DNA of 64,000 nt from Candidatus Lachnoclostridium avicola (GCA_019114465.1 DXFM01000013.1:28896-92895), one strand, 5' to 3'; shown: positions 34,823 to 43,848, numbered from the stretch's first letter. Notes: a model not told the origin generated them from the sequence alone. Numbers and translations: made by a program.

Positions 34823-36025
34823 ATGGACGCACCTTCCCTGCGCTTTCCGGAATTTTCCCGTTCCGGCCCCTGGAAGCCTCTCCCCTTCGGGGAGCTGGCT
34901 CTGTTAAAAAATGATAAAATTTCTCCCCGCACCGCTCCCACTTCCCTTCCCTGCATCGAGCTGGAGCATCTGGAATCGGACACGGGACGGATTCTGGGCA
35001 GCACGGAGGTGACGCCCTCCATGGCGGTGAAAAACCGGTTTGAGGCGGGGGACGTGCTCTTTGGAAAGCTGCGTCCCAACCTGCGCAAATACGCCAGGCC
35101 GGACTTTGACGGTGTCTGTTCCCAGGAGATCTGGGTGCTCTCCGGCCTCCTGGCGGATAAGGGCTTTCTGTATCAGCTGGTTCAGACAGACCGTTTTTTC
35201 CAGGCTGCCATGGAGACCACCGGCACCCGGATGCCAAGAGCCGACTGGAAAACTGTGGAAAAATCCGTCTTTTTCCTTCCCGCCCCTGAAGAACAGCAGT
35301 ATCTGGCCCGTTTTCTCTCCGCCGCCGATGAGGAAACTGCCGCCCAGAGGCAGGTGGTGGAGGACCTGAAGAGGCGGCGAAACGGGATTCTGGAACAGCT
35401 GTTTCGTCCGGCCCGGGAGCTGGAGGACGGCCGCCCGGAGCCGGGACAGGCTCCGGTTCCCTCCCGCGGTTCCTGGCGCCTTCTTCCCCTGTCCGTCATC
35501 CTCACAGAGCGGCGGGAATACGCAAAAAAAGACGGAACCTATCCACATGTCTCCCTGACAAAGGACGGAGTTATCCCCAAAACCGCCCGCTACGACCGGG
35601 ATTTCCTGGTGAAAACGGCGGAAAAAGCCTACAAGGTCACCCGTCTGAACGATATCTGCTGCAATCCCGCCAATCTGAAGTTCGGGGTCATCTGCCGCAA
35701 CCAGCTGGGGGACGGCATCTTCTCCCCCATATACGCCACTTTCTCCGTAAATGACGGCTTTGATCCGGCCTTCGCGGAGCTTCTGGTCACCAGGCCTTCT
35801 TTTCTGGCCCGGGCTCTCCGCTACCAGGAGGGAACGGTCTATGAGCGGATGTCTGTCCGTCCGGAAGTCCTCCTCTCCCTGACTGTGGCCGTGCCGGAGC
35901 CAGAGCTCCAGCGGGAAATCGCCGAAACCGCCCGCCTTCTGGAACGGCAGATTCAGGCAGAGGAGGCTGTGCTGGCGGATCTGCGCCAGAGAAAAAAAGG
36001 ACTGCTGCAGGAGGTGCTGATGTGA
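34823..36025 (+). CDS. hsdS: type I restriction-modification specificity subunit
   Basis: A 400-residue DNA-recognition subunit with two target-recognition domains, each followed by a coiled spacer helix. TRD1 covers about residues 8-170 (ESDTGRILGSTEV..., KNRFEAGDVLFGKLRPNLRKYARPDFDGVCSQEIWVL), ending in AAQRQVVEDLKRRRNGILEQLF. TRD2 covers about 205-370, ending in AVLADLRQRKKGLLQEVLM. Length and bipartite layout are standard, so a split recognition site is expected but cannot be read from sequence. It starts 9 nt after hsdM and overlaps the next gene by 4 nt. Confidence 0.93.
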   Translation: MDAPSLRFPEFSRSGPWKPLPFGELALLKNDKISPRTAPTSLPCIELEHLESDTGRILGSTEVTPSMAVKNRFEAGDVLFGKLRPNLRKYARPDFDGVCSQEIWVLSGLLADKGFLYQLVQTDRFFQAAMETTGTRMPRADWKTVEKSVFFLPAPEEQQYLARFLSAADEETAAQRQVVEDLKRRRNGILEQLFRPARELEDGRPEPGQAPVPSRGSWRLLPLSVILTERREYAKKDGTYPHVSLTKDGVIPKTARYDRDFLVKTAEKAYKVTRLNDICCNPANLKFGVICRNQLGDGIFSPIYATFSVNDGFDPAFAELLVTRPSFLARALRYQEGTVYERMSVRPEVLLSLTVAVPEPELQREIAETARLLERQIQAEEAVLADLRQRKKGLLQEVLM

Positions 36026-36744
36026 ATATTCTGGATCTTTCCCAGCGCTATCTGCTCAACGCCACAGAGCTGCGGGTGCTGGAATATATTTTAAAGGCCG
36101 TGGAACAGGGGGAGCCGAAAATCAATATCCGCACGGTGGCAAAGGAATCCTTTGTCTCCACCACCGTGGTGGTGAACCTGGCGAAAAAGCTGGGATACCA
36201 GGGCTACAGCGACATGATTTACTCCCTCCGCCGCCGGGCAGAGGAAGAGCACAGCGCCGCCGCAGGCATCGACCTGACCAGTATTCTGGAGACGGTGGAC
36301 CTTTCGGCCATTGACGATTTCGCCGGGGAAATCCTCCGCTGCCGAGACCGCTGCCTGTTCATCGTGGGACTGGGTTTTTCCACCATCGCCTCTTCCTATT
36401 TCATGCGGAGGCTGGCCACCCTGGGCATCCTGGCCTACGACGGGGCACCTGTGGACATGATGCGGGGCGGCAGCCGTCCCAGCCTGACCATTATCCTGTC
36501 AAAAAGCGGGGAGACGAAGGATCTGGTGGATGTGGCCGCCCACGCCCGGGCCATGGGGCACCGGCTCTACACCATCACCGCTCACAAGGACTCCACCCTG
36601 GCAAACATGAGCGACTGCGTGCTCACCGTCCGCTCCGGCAGCCCGGTGGCCTACAACGTTCCCGACTTTTTCATCGGCCGCACCATCATTCTGTTTGAAT
36701 ATATTCTCTCCCGTCTTGCGGACCGCCTGGAAAAAGATGAATAA
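36022..36744 (+). CDS. MurR/RpiR-family transcriptional regulator
   Basis: A 240-residue sugar-phosphate-responsive repressor or activator. The N-terminal RpiR HTH (NIRTVAKESFVSTTVVVNLAKKLGYQGYSDMIY) occupies about residues 35-67. A C-terminal SIS domain holds FIVGLGFSTIASSYFMRRLATLG and LTIILSKSGETKDLVDVAAHARAMGH. The GTG start at 36022 overlaps the hsdS stop. The target is most likely the GH4/PTS pair that follows after a terminator-like hairpin. Its binding of a sugar phosphate is inferred from the SIS domain. Confidence 0.9.
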   Translation: MNILDLSQRYLLNATELRVLEYILKAVEQGEPKINIRTVAKESFVSTTVVVNLAKKLGYQGYSDMIYSLRRRAEEEHSAAAGIDLTSILETVDLSAIDDFAGEILRCRDRCLFIVGLGFSTIASSYFMRRLATLGILAYDGAPVDMMRGGSRPSLTIILSKSGETKDLVDVAAHARAMGHRLYTITAHKDSTLANMSDCVLTVRSGSPVAYNVPDFFIGRTIILFEYILSRLADRLEKDE

Positions 36745-36802
36745 AAACATGTTTTTTATGCAGTTTACAAATTTTTTATTCATTCAAAAATATTGAAAAA
36801 TC

Positions 36803-36846
36803 AACCGTATTCTTTTTATGATAACTGTAAAAAGAATACGGTTTTT
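36803..36846 (+). terminator. terminator or attenuator before the GH4 gene
   Basis: A 16-bp stem AACCGTATTCTTTTTA (36803-36818) / TAAAAAGAATACGGTT (36828-36843) runs into a T-rich tract. It ends the rpiR transcript and lies only about 30 nt before the GH4 start, so it could also attenuate read-through. Confidence 0.8.
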
Positions 36847-36874
36847 CTTTTTCTATTTCACAGGAGGTATCACT

Positions 36875-38278
36875 ATGAAATCATTTTCCATTGCAATCGC
36901 AGGAGGCGGCAGCACCTACACTCCGGATATGCTGGAGATGCTCTGCCTGGTCCGCAGTCATTTTCCCCTGCGGCGGGTGGTGCTCTACGACATTGACGAA
37001 GAGCGTCAGGGACATGTTGGCCGCTTCGGGGAGATCCTGTTCCGGGAGTACTATCCGGAGGCAGAGTTTTCCTACACCACCGATCCGGAAACCGCCTTCA
37101 CGGACGTGGACTTCGTTCTGGTACAGATCCGCGCCGGCGGCTTAAAGATGCGGGAGCTGGATGAGAAGATCCCGTTAAAGTACGGGGTCATCGGCCAGGA
37201 GACCTGCGGCCCCGGCGGCTTCGCCTACGGCATGCGCTCCGTCCCCGCCATGATCCAGCTGGTTAAGGACATCCGCAGATATTCCCCGGAGGCCTGGATT
37301 CTCAACTATTCCAACCCCGCCGCCATTGTGGCGGAAGCCACCAAGCGGATCTTCCCCGACGATTTCCGCCTGATCAACATCTGCGATATGCCCATCTCCA
37401 TCATGGACGTCTTCTGCCCCCTGGCAGGCGGCAGAAAGCGCACGGACGTGGAGCCCCGCTACTACGGCTTAAACCACTTCGGCTGGTTTACCGCCATGTA
37501 CGACAAGAAAACAGGGGAGGACGTACTTCCCCAGATTCTGGAAAAGCTGAAAAAAGGCGGCTGCGACGAGGAGCTGGGATTTTCCGGCAAGAACGACGAG
37601 TACTGGACCTTCACCTTCCGCCATCTGGAAAAAATGGTGCAGGACTATCCCCACTCCCTGCCCAACACCTACATGCAGTACTACCTCTATCCCCAGACCA
37701 TGGTGGACCACAGCGATCCGAATTACACCAGGGCCAACTCCGTCATGGACGGCCGTGAGAAACGGGTGAAGGAATACTGCGACTCCATTTACGCTCTGGG
37801 AAAGATCCGGGGAACCCGGTACGATCTGGACAAAAAATACAGCGCCGGATCCCACAAAAACGCAGACGGAGAATTTGAATCCGCCACCGTCGCCCACAAC
37901 GACGCCCACGCCACCTACATCGTAGAGCTGGCCATGAGCATCGCCTACAACCAGGGGGATGTGTTCCTTCTCATGACGGAGAACAACGGCATCGTGCCCA
38001 ACCTCTCCGACGGCATGATGCTGGAAGTGGCCTGCCGGGTGAGCAGCCGGGGAGCGGAGCCCTTCCGTCTGAAACCGGCTGGGACTTTTGAGAAAGGCCT
38101 GCTGGAGAGCCAGTACGCCTATGAAAAACTGACGGTGGACGCCGCCCTGGAGGGATCCTACCAGAAGGCCCTGGAGGCTTTGGTGGTAAACCGCACCGTG
38201 GTGGACACGGACCTGGCCCGCCGGCTGCTCAACGAATATATTTCCGTCAACGGGGAATATTTTCCGAAGCTGCGCTGA
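36875..38278 (+). CDS. GH4 6-phospho-alpha-glucosidase-like hydrolase
   Basis: A 467-residue glycoside hydrolase family 4 enzyme needing NAD+ and a divalent metal. It hydrolyses phosphorylated disaccharides delivered by a PTS. The Rossmann start FSIAIAGGGSTYTPDMLEM binds NAD+. Later motifs are VRAGG-like VQIRAGGLKMRELDE, NYSNPAAIVAEA, the metal Cys in INICDMPIS and the His in YGLNHFGWF, the pattern of GlvA/MalH 6-phospho-alpha-glucosidases. The ATG at 36875 follows AGGAGG; the in-frame ATG at 36818 is inside the hairpin. It is followed by a PTS permease gene 25 nt later. Confidence 0.9.
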   Translation: MKSFSIAIAGGGSTYTPDMLEMLCLVRSHFPLRRVVLYDIDEERQGHVGRFGEILFREYYPEAEFSYTTDPETAFTDVDFVLVQIRAGGLKMRELDEKIPLKYGVIGQETCGPGGFAYGMRSVPAMIQLVKDIRRYSPEAWILNYSNPAAIVAEATKRIFPDDFRLINICDMPISIMDVFCPLAGGRKRTDVEPRYYGLNHFGWFTAMYDKKTGEDVLPQILEKLKKGGCDEELGFSGKNDEYWTFTFRHLEKMVQDYPHSLPNTYMQYYLYPQTMVDHSDPNYTRANSVMDGREKRVKEYCDSIYALGKIRGTRYDLDKKYSAGSHKNADGEFESATVAHNDAHATYIVELAMSIAYNQGDVFLLMTENNGIVPNLSDGMMLEVACRVSSRGAEPFRLKPAGTFEKGLLESQYAYEKLTVDAALEGSYQKALEALVVNRTVVDTDLARRLLNEYISVNGEYFPKLR

Positions 38279-38303
38279 CACGAAACGATAAGGGGGTATA
38301 GAA

Positions 38304-39590
38304 ATGAACAAAATGACAGATTTTATGGAAAAGTATCTGATGCCGATCTCTGAAAAGCTCTCCGGCAACAAGTATCTCATCGCCCTGCGGGACGGCCTTA
38401 TGATCTCCATGCCATTGCTGATCATCGGCTCCATCGCCATAGTCATCGGCGATTTCCCCATACAGGCCTTCCACGATTTCATGACGTCCCTGGTGGGTGA
38501 CGTCTGGGGGGCCTGGTGCTGGGACATGGTGAATCCTGCCACCATGGGACTGGTGGCCCTGTTTGCCGTGGTCGGCGTATCCTACAGCCTGGCCACGGAG
38601 GAACACGTGACGCCCCTCCCGGCAGTGGCCATCTCCCTGTCCGCCTATTTCCTGCTCCTGCAGCAGATGGACGGGGGCGGCTACGCGGCTTCCAGCTTTG
38701 AGTCCGGCGGCCTTTTCACCGCCATGCTTACCGCCCTGCTGGCCACCAAACTCTACGCGGTCCTGCTGAAGAAAAATATAAAGATCAAAATGCCGGAGTC
38801 CGTTCCCAGCTTTGTGTCCGGCCAGTTTGAGGCCCTGATTCCGGCTCTGTTCGTGGTGATCCTGTTTCTGGCCATTCGGCTGGTGTTCGCCGCCACGCCC
38901 TACGGCACCGTGACCAACTTCATTGTCACCGTGATCCAGATGCCTCTGACCCACATCGGCACCACTCTGGTGGGCACCATGTTCATCACCATCCTCAATT
39001 CCATCCTGTGGTTTTTCGGCATCCACGGAACGGCGGTGATCGACTCCTTCATGGGCCCTCTGTGGTACGCGGCCCGATTTGCCAACCTGGAAGTGTTCCA
39101 GCAGGCGGCTGATGCGGCCCGCCAGTTTATCGTGACCCAGGATTTCGCCAACCACATTATCTTCCTGGGCGGCACCGGCAACACTCTGTCCCTGGCCCTG
39201 ATCATGGCCTTTAAATGCCGTTCCAAACGGATCCGGTCCCTGGGCAGACTCAGCTTCCTTCCCGGCCTGTTCAACGTCAATGAGCCGGTGATTTTCGGCC
39301 TCCCCCTGGTGTTAAATCCCATGATGGCCATTCCCTTTTTCCTGGTGCCCGCGGCGTCCGTGCTGATCTCCTTCTGCGCCATGTACTTCGGCCTTGTACC
39401 CTATCCCACGGGAATCACCGTTCCCTGGACCATGCCCGCCCCCTTCGGCGGCTGGATGATGTGCGGCGACATCCGGGGCGGCATCCTGCAGCTGGTTATC
39501 CTCCTCGTGGGCGGCCTGATCTACTATCCCTTTATCACAGCCCTGGACAGCCAGTACCTGAAAGAAGAAGCGGAAGGTCCGAAGGAATAA
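38304..39590 (+). CDS. PTS transporter subunit EIIC (lactose/cellobiose type)
   Basis: A 428-residue sugar-transporting membrane subunit of the CelB/Lac family. The N-terminal MTDFMEKYLMPISEKLSGNKYLIALRDGLMISMPLLIIGS is characteristic, with about ten hydrophobic segments and the sugar-site region FNVNEPVIFGLPLVLNPMM near residues 318-336. AAGGGGG precedes the ATG. No EIIA or EIIB gene lies near it, so it must borrow these from elsewhere. The GH4 neighbour suggests an alpha- or beta-linked glucose disaccharide as substrate. Confidence 0.92.
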   Translation: MNKMTDFMEKYLMPISEKLSGNKYLIALRDGLMISMPLLIIGSIAIVIGDFPIQAFHDFMTSLVGDVWGAWCWDMVNPATMGLVALFAVVGVSYSLATEEHVTPLPAVAISLSAYFLLLQQMDGGGYAASSFESGGLFTAMLTALLATKLYAVLLKKNIKIKMPESVPSFVSGQFEALIPALFVVILFLAIRLVFAATPYGTVTNFIVTVIQMPLTHIGTTLVGTMFITILNSILWFFGIHGTAVIDSFMGPLWYAARFANLEVFQQAADAARQFIVTQDFANHIIFLGGTGNTLSLALIMAFKCRSKRIRSLGRLSFLPGLFNVNEPVIFGLPLVLNPMMAIPFFLVPAASVLISFCAMYFGLVPYPTGITVPWTMPAPFGGWMMCGDIRGGILQLVILLVGGLIYYPFITALDSQYLKEEAEGPKE

Positions 39591-39609
39591 CAGAAATTAC
39601 TGCACTGCG

Positions 39610-39640
39610 AAATGGCGGAGCTCCCATGCCCCGCCATTTT
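39610..39640. terminator. terminator between convergent genes
   Basis: AAATGGCGG (39610-39618) pairs with CCGCCATTTT (39631-39640), followed by T-rich sequence on the plus strand. Confidence 0.75.
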
Positions 39641-39644
39641 CCAT

Positions 39645-40073
39645 TTACTGAAACACCACCGGGTTCTCCAGCAGTTCCGTCTTCACCACAATATAGGGAT
39701 AGGACTTTTCCGTACCGCCGTCTTCTCCCTTCTCCGGACCGATGAGCTCCGCGTCAAACACGATGGAGTCCTCCGTCAGATAGAGCTGCCGGACGGCTAT
39801 GCTGTAGCCTCCCGTCTCCTGCTCCCCGTAACCCTGGACGATGTAAAGCCCCTGGCCGTCGCTGTAGGTCAGCTTAAAGGGAGCGGCCTGCTTTTCCCCG
39901 ATAATATTCTTAAGCTCCTCCGGCACCTCCCCGTCTCCCACCACTGTAAACTCCAGATCCCGCAGTTTCTCCGGCGCATCGTTTCTGGTGCATCCTGCCA
40001 GGCAGTTTGCCAGAACCACCCACAGAAAAAGGACCGCGGCCAGAGCCTTCTTTCCCCTTGATATCCGTCCCAT
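39645..40073 (-). CDS. putative lipoprotein with PrcB-like C-terminal domain
   Basis: A 142-residue exported protein. Residues ~8-27 form a signal peptide ending in a lipobox (NCLAGC) with the lipidated Cys at about 28. The remainder, including FTVVGDGEVPEELKNII, YIVQGYGEQETGGYSIAV and PYIVVKTE, resembles the PrcB_C domain family of protease-complex-associated proteins. The role is unknown. It is a single gene, divergent from the MerR gene across about 160 bp. Confidence 0.7.
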   Translation of the reverse strand: MGRISRGKKALAAVLFLWVVLANCLAGCTRNDAPEKLRDLEFTVVGDGEVPEELKNIIGEKQAAPFKLTYSDGQGLYIVQGYGEQETGGYSIAVRQLYLTEDSIVFDAELIGPEKGEDGGTEKSYPYIVVKTELLENPVVFQ

Positions 40074-40230
40074 TTCAACCTCCCATTTCCGATTACTGCC
40101 ATTTTATGACGGGAGAAGCCGGGATATACCGTCCTATCCCGGGCAAAAATCATTCCTCCCCCATGGATTTTTCTGCTATACTGAAGATAAATCAACGGAC
40201 ACCACCGGACGGACAGGAGGAACTCTCACC

Positions 40231-41093
40231 ATGAAATATAAAATCGGAACGGTCGCGAAGCTTTTAGGCGTCTCCCCGGAGACCCTCAGGCTCTACGAGC
40301 GCAGCGGTATTCTCACCTCAGAGCGGAAGGACGGGGAGAACGGCTACCGGTATTACAGCCGGCTGGACATCACCGCCCTTTTGCGGGCAAGGACTTACCA
40401 CCAGTACGGGTTTTCCATGAAGGAAACGGAATCCCTCATCAACACCGACGACGTGGACTTTGTGCTGGAGGAATACCGCGCCCGGGCCCGCACCCTGGAA
40501 CAGGAAATCTTTCTGAAGCAGCAGACCCTCCGCTTTCTGAACCAGGTCTGCGCCATCCTGGAAAAGCTTCCAGAGGAGCTGTGGACCATCCGCCGGGAAA
40601 TCAGCCCCGCCCTGTTCCGCCTGGAATTCATGAAGGGGGACGAGCTGATCCTGGAACCGGAACAGCAGAAAATGTTTCCCCGCTGGGTCAGCCTGGCGCC
40701 ATTCGTGTTTCCGTCCCAGAGGAACGGCTGGGACGCCCTGTTAAACGGCAGGGACGAAAGCTACTCCGCCCTGGGCATTCTGGAGGAAGACGCCAGAGCC
40801 CTGGGACTTCTGGATCCGGATTCCTCCGGCTCCTCTCCCCTCGCCTGCGGCGTCCGGGTTCCCCCCAGGGAGTGCCTCTACACCGTGGTGGTTTTTCCGG
40901 TGAGAACGCCTCCTGCGTCCGCTATCTGGCCCATCTGGCGGAATACGTCCGGGAGCACCGCATCGCCGTGGCGGGAGACCCCATCTGCCGCACCTTCCTG
41001 TCCATGAACAAGAAGGAAAACTATCGGAGATTCCGCCAGGTATGGCTGCCCATCGAACCCGCTCCCCAGTCTGCTCCTCTGCAGCTCCCTTGA
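40231..41093 (+). pseudogene. MerR-family regulator with GyrI-like domain, frameshifted
   Basis: A MerR-family activator, apparently broken. The HTH is KIGTVAKLLGVSPETLRLYERSGILTSERKDGENGYRYYS, followed by the coiled dimer helix and a C-terminal effector-binding domain. The reading frame from the ATG at 40231 (AGGAGG upstream) runs to ECLYTVVVF and then leaves the family pattern at a run of five T (40892-40896). One extra T restores SGENASCVRYLAHLAEYVREHRIAVAGDPICRTFL... to the stop at 41093. Without it the protein ends at 41007 with an unrelated tail. This may be a true mutation or a homopolymer sequencing error. It presumably controls the promoter at 41090. Confidence 0.82.
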
Positions 41094-41120
41094 CTTTACA
41101 CATGGTGTAGGGATTATAAT
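41090..41120 (+). promoter_or_regulatory. MerR-type promoter with 19-bp spacer
   Basis: TTGACT (41090-41095) and TATAAT (41115-41120) are separated by 19 bp, too long for unaided RNA polymerase. The dyad TACAC-ATG-GTGTA (41097-41109) lies inside the spacer. This is the classical arrangement that MerR proteins activate by twisting DNA. Confidence 0.8.
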
Positions 41121-41168
41121 TTTATCTGGCTTTCAACAGAAAAATCAGACATAAGGGAGGAGTAACTT

Positions 41169-41747
41169 GTGAAAAACTGGAAAAAAATGCTTGTGCTTTT
41201 CTGGCAGTTCTTTCAGTTCGGCTGCTTTACCTTCGGCGGCGGCTGGAGCATCATTGCCCAGATGCAGAAGCTGTATGTGGAAAAAGAAAAAACCCTCACC
41301 AGCCAGGAGCTGTTAGACATCACCAGCGTGGGCCGCAGCCTGCCGGGAACCATGATCGGCAACGTGGCCATGCTCTACGGCTGCCGGGTGGGAGGATTTG
41401 CCTGCGGCATGATCTGCGTCATCGCCATGATCCTGCCGCCCATGATCATCCTGTCCCTGATCACCTATTTCTACACCATATTTAAAGAAAACACATGGGT
41501 GGTGAGCGCCATGACCGGCGTCCGGGCCGCCATTGTGCCCATTATCGCCAGCGCCGCCGTCAACATGGTAAAGGGAGCATTCCGTTTTCCGCCCTGCTTC
41601 GTGCTGGCCGCCGCCGCCTTTGTGCTGTACCTGTTCTTCAACGTGGGGTGCGTGGAGCTGGTAATCATGGGAATCATCGGCGGATTCCTGATCTGTGAAT
41701 TTTATGAGAGAAAGGAGGCCGGAAACCATGATACTCACGCTGCTTAA
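41169..41747 (+). CDS. chromate-transporter-family protein, first half
   Basis: A 192-residue membrane protein of the CHR family, half-size type. LFWQFFQFGCFTFGGGWSIIAQMQKLYVEKEKTLTSQELLDI and the SLPGTMIGNVAMLYGCRVGG segment are family hallmarks. Four to five membrane helices follow. Half-size CHR proteins occur as adjacent pairs that form one transporter, as here. The next gene starts 20 nt before this stop. The substrate is named by homology only; in anaerobes the real anion is often unknown. Confidence 0.9.
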   Translation: MKNWKKMLVLFWQFFQFGCFTFGGGWSIIAQMQKLYVEKEKTLTSQELLDITSVGRSLPGTMIGNVAMLYGCRVGGFACGMICVIAMILPPMIILSLITYFYTIFKENTWVVSAMTGVRAAIVPIIASAAVNMVKGAFRFPPCFVLAAAAFVLYLFFNVGCVELVIMGIIGGFLICEFYERKEAGNHDTHAA

Positions 41748-42264
41748 CCTGTTCTGGAGCTTTGTGAAAATCGGTTTTACCAGCTTTGGCGGCCTCTCCA
41801 TGATTCCTCTCATCTCCAATGAAGTGGTCTCCCACGGCTGGATGAATTTAAGCGAGGTATCGGACATTGTGGCCATCGCGGAGATGACTCCCGGCCCCCT
41901 GGGCTTAAACTGCGCCACCTTCGCCGGCATCCATGCCGCCGACATTCCCGGCGCCGTCACCGCCAACCTGGGAGTTCTCATGCCCACCTTCACTGTGACC
42001 GCCCTGGTGGCCGTATTTTTCCGGAAATTCCAGAAAAGCCATCGGATGGAACAGCTGCTCACCGGAGTTCGTCCGGTCTGCATCGGCCTGCTGGCAGGGG
42101 TAATCGCCTCCTTCTGCCAGACCAACTACGTGATAAACTCCGCCGTCAGCCTTCCTGCCATCGCCATCGGCGCCGTGGATCTGGCTCTGCTGTTCAAATG
42201 GAAGCTGAGCGTTCCGAAGGTGATTCTTTTAAGCGCGGCCATGGGGCTGGTACTGTTTCACTGA
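41728..42264 (+). CDS. chromate-transporter-family protein, second half
   Basis: A 178-residue partner of the preceding protein. The N-terminus repeats the family signature (LLNLFWSFVKIGFTSFGGLSMIPLISNEVV), and VAIAEMTPGPLGLNCATFAGIHAADIPGA carries the conserved Pro-Gly-Pro motif. The ATG at 41728 follows AAGGAGG by 8 nt and lies inside the first gene, so translation is coupled. A longer in-frame ATG at 41695 would enlarge the overlap and lacks a site. Both halves would be controlled by the MerR-type promoter. Confidence 0.9.
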   Translation: MILTLLNLFWSFVKIGFTSFGGLSMIPLISNEVVSHGWMNLSEVSDIVAIAEMTPGPLGLNCATFAGIHAADIPGAVTANLGVLMPTFTVTALVAVFFRKFQKSHRMEQLLTGVRPVCIGLLAGVIASFCQTNYVINSAVSLPAIAIGAVDLALLFKWKLSVPKVILLSAAMGLVLFH

Positions 42265-42294
42265 GCTATAAGAAAATTTTTGCTGACAATAAAA

Positions 42295-42335
42295 GATCCC
42301 TGCCGGTTTGGATTGCGTCCCGGCAGGGATTTTTA
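42295..42335 (+). terminator. terminator of the chromate-family gene pair
   Basis: GATCCCTGCCGG pairs with CCGGCAGGGAT and is followed by TTTTTA. Confidence 0.88.
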
Positions 42336-42381
42336 TGGCTCAGATATTCTTTTTGTCAGACTTTTTTATCTGACTCTTACT

Positions 42382-43848
42382 TCAGGACTTTTTTCTCAGA
42401 TGAAGAGTCGGCCGGCTCAGATCCTGGGAGTTCATATTCACCCACCGGTCCACCTTCACCTCATCTTTGTCCCAGGTGATGGAGACGTGGTCGAAAAACG
42501 CCATCTCCGGGAACCGCCACTCCATCATCAGAGTCTTCTCCCCGCTCCAGTAGGCGATGGCGGAGATCCTGGACTGGTCCGGCTCATACTGGTGGTGGAG
42601 ATAGGCGCCGGTCATGGTGGTGACCCCGTCCACCCAGCGGTCCAGTCCGGCGGTGACTTCATGTCTTCCGCGGCCATCCTCCATCACATAGACCACCTCT
42701 CCCCGGGGGGTAAAATGCAGTTCCGCCGCCGTCACTCCATCCCCGTTTTCTTCCGGGACAAAAAGCATATCCCGTTCTTCCGGCTCCCAGTGGCCTTTTA
42801 CTGATACATTTTTCCCCTTCAAGGTCATTCGCAGGCCCTTCTGGCGGAGGATATCCTCACAGGGATCCGCTCCGGTCCCTTCCGCCTGCCCGCCGTCTGC
42901 TTTCTTCTCATCTTCCTTCACCCGGTCGATCACTTCCCGCTGGAAGATTCTCATGGCCTTGTAGCCATTGTCCGCAGCGGTAATGGCAAACACCATATTT
43001 AATGATGGAACCAGGCCGCAGGTCTGTCCGAACATTCCCCTGGCAGCCCAGATGTCCTCCCAGTGATCCCAGTGGAAATTGTACTGCATTCCGTCCACCG
43101 GCGGCAGGGGATCCCGGTAGCCCATGGCGTATTCCACCCACTCCTCAGAGATCAGCTGCTCCCCGTTCCAGTTTCCTCTGTTGAGATAAAGCAGGCCGAT
43201 GCGAAGCATATCTTCTGTGGTCAGGGAAACTCCGTTTCCTCCGGAGCAGACACCTTCCGGACTTAACATCCAGGGAAAATCTGTCAGGCCGATCTTTTTT
43301 CCAATTCTCTCCTGCACCAGCTCCCGGCAGGTCTTTCCCTCCAGCTGCTGGACAATATAGGAGAGGATATAGCTGTTTCCGCTGGAGTACATATAGGTTT
43401 CTCCCGGCTCCTTGTCAAAGGGAACTTTAAAATAGGCTTCCTTCCAGCTGGTCTTTAAGGGCCGCCACTCATTTCCGCCGATCCCTCTCTCCTGTCCGTT
43501 TCTCATGGTAATCAGATTCCGGATGGTGCATTTTCTCAGATACTGGTTGGCCGTGGCCTCATACTCGGGAAAATATTTTAACAAAGGATCGTCCAGCTTC
43601 AGCAGCCCGTCGGAATAGGCCAGGGCCACCGCCGTATTGGTGAGAATCTTTGTAAACGAGTGCATGATATGGGGAATATCCGCGGCGTAGGGGGCATTGT
43701 AAGCCTCAAAAATCACCTGGCCGTTTCTCGCAATCATGATCCCGTGGATCTCAGAATCCACCTTTTCACAGGCATTGAGAAAATCAATGATGTGCTCCGC
43801 CGCCACCCCCTGGGCGGCCGGAGCGGATCGTCTCAGTTCATTTTTCAT
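42382..43848 (-). CDS. serine hydrolase, beta-lactamase (class C-like) family
   Basis: A 488-residue protein of the penicillin-binding/beta-lactamase-related serine hydrolase family. The catalytic SxxK is SFTK in HIMHSFTKILTNTAVALA near residues 84-101, and a Tyr motif candidate is YSSGNSYILSYIVQQL near 157-172. No signal peptide is visible at the N-terminus, so it may be cytosolic and act on small esters or peptides. The C-terminal third is an unassigned beta-rich domain. It is 47 nt after the SLC13-like permease gene and probably co-transcribed with it. Confidence 0.85.
   Translation of the reverse strand: MKNELRRSAPAAQGVAAEHIIDFLNACEKVDSEIHGIMIARNGQVIFEAYNAPYAADIPHIMHSFTKILTNTAVALAYSDGLLKLDDPLLKYFPEYEATANQYLRKCTIRNLITMRNGQERGIGGNEWRPLKTSWKEAYFKVPFDKEPGETYMYSSGNSYILSYIVQQLEGKTCRELVQERIGKKIGLTDFPWMLSPEGVCSGGNGVSLTTEDMLRIGLLYLNRGNWNGEQLISEEWVEYAMGYRDPLPPVDGMQYNFHWDHWEDIWAARGMFGQTCGLVPSLNMVFAITAADNGYKAMRIFQREVIDRVKEDEKKADGGQAEGTGADPCEDILRQKGLRMTLKGKNVSVKGHWEPEERDMLFVPEENGDGVTAAELHFTPRGEVVYVMEDGRGRHEVTAGLDRWVDGVTTMTGAYLHHQYEPDQSRISAIAYWSGEKTLMMEWRFPEMAFFDHVSITWDKDEVKVDRWVNMNSQDLSRPTLHLRKKS

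Noticed and set aside
40880..40910. Programmed -1 frameshift in the MerR gene
   Set aside because: The site G-GTT-TTT does not match the X-XXY-YYZ slippery pattern and MerR genes are not known to use recoding. A one-base T-run change is simpler.
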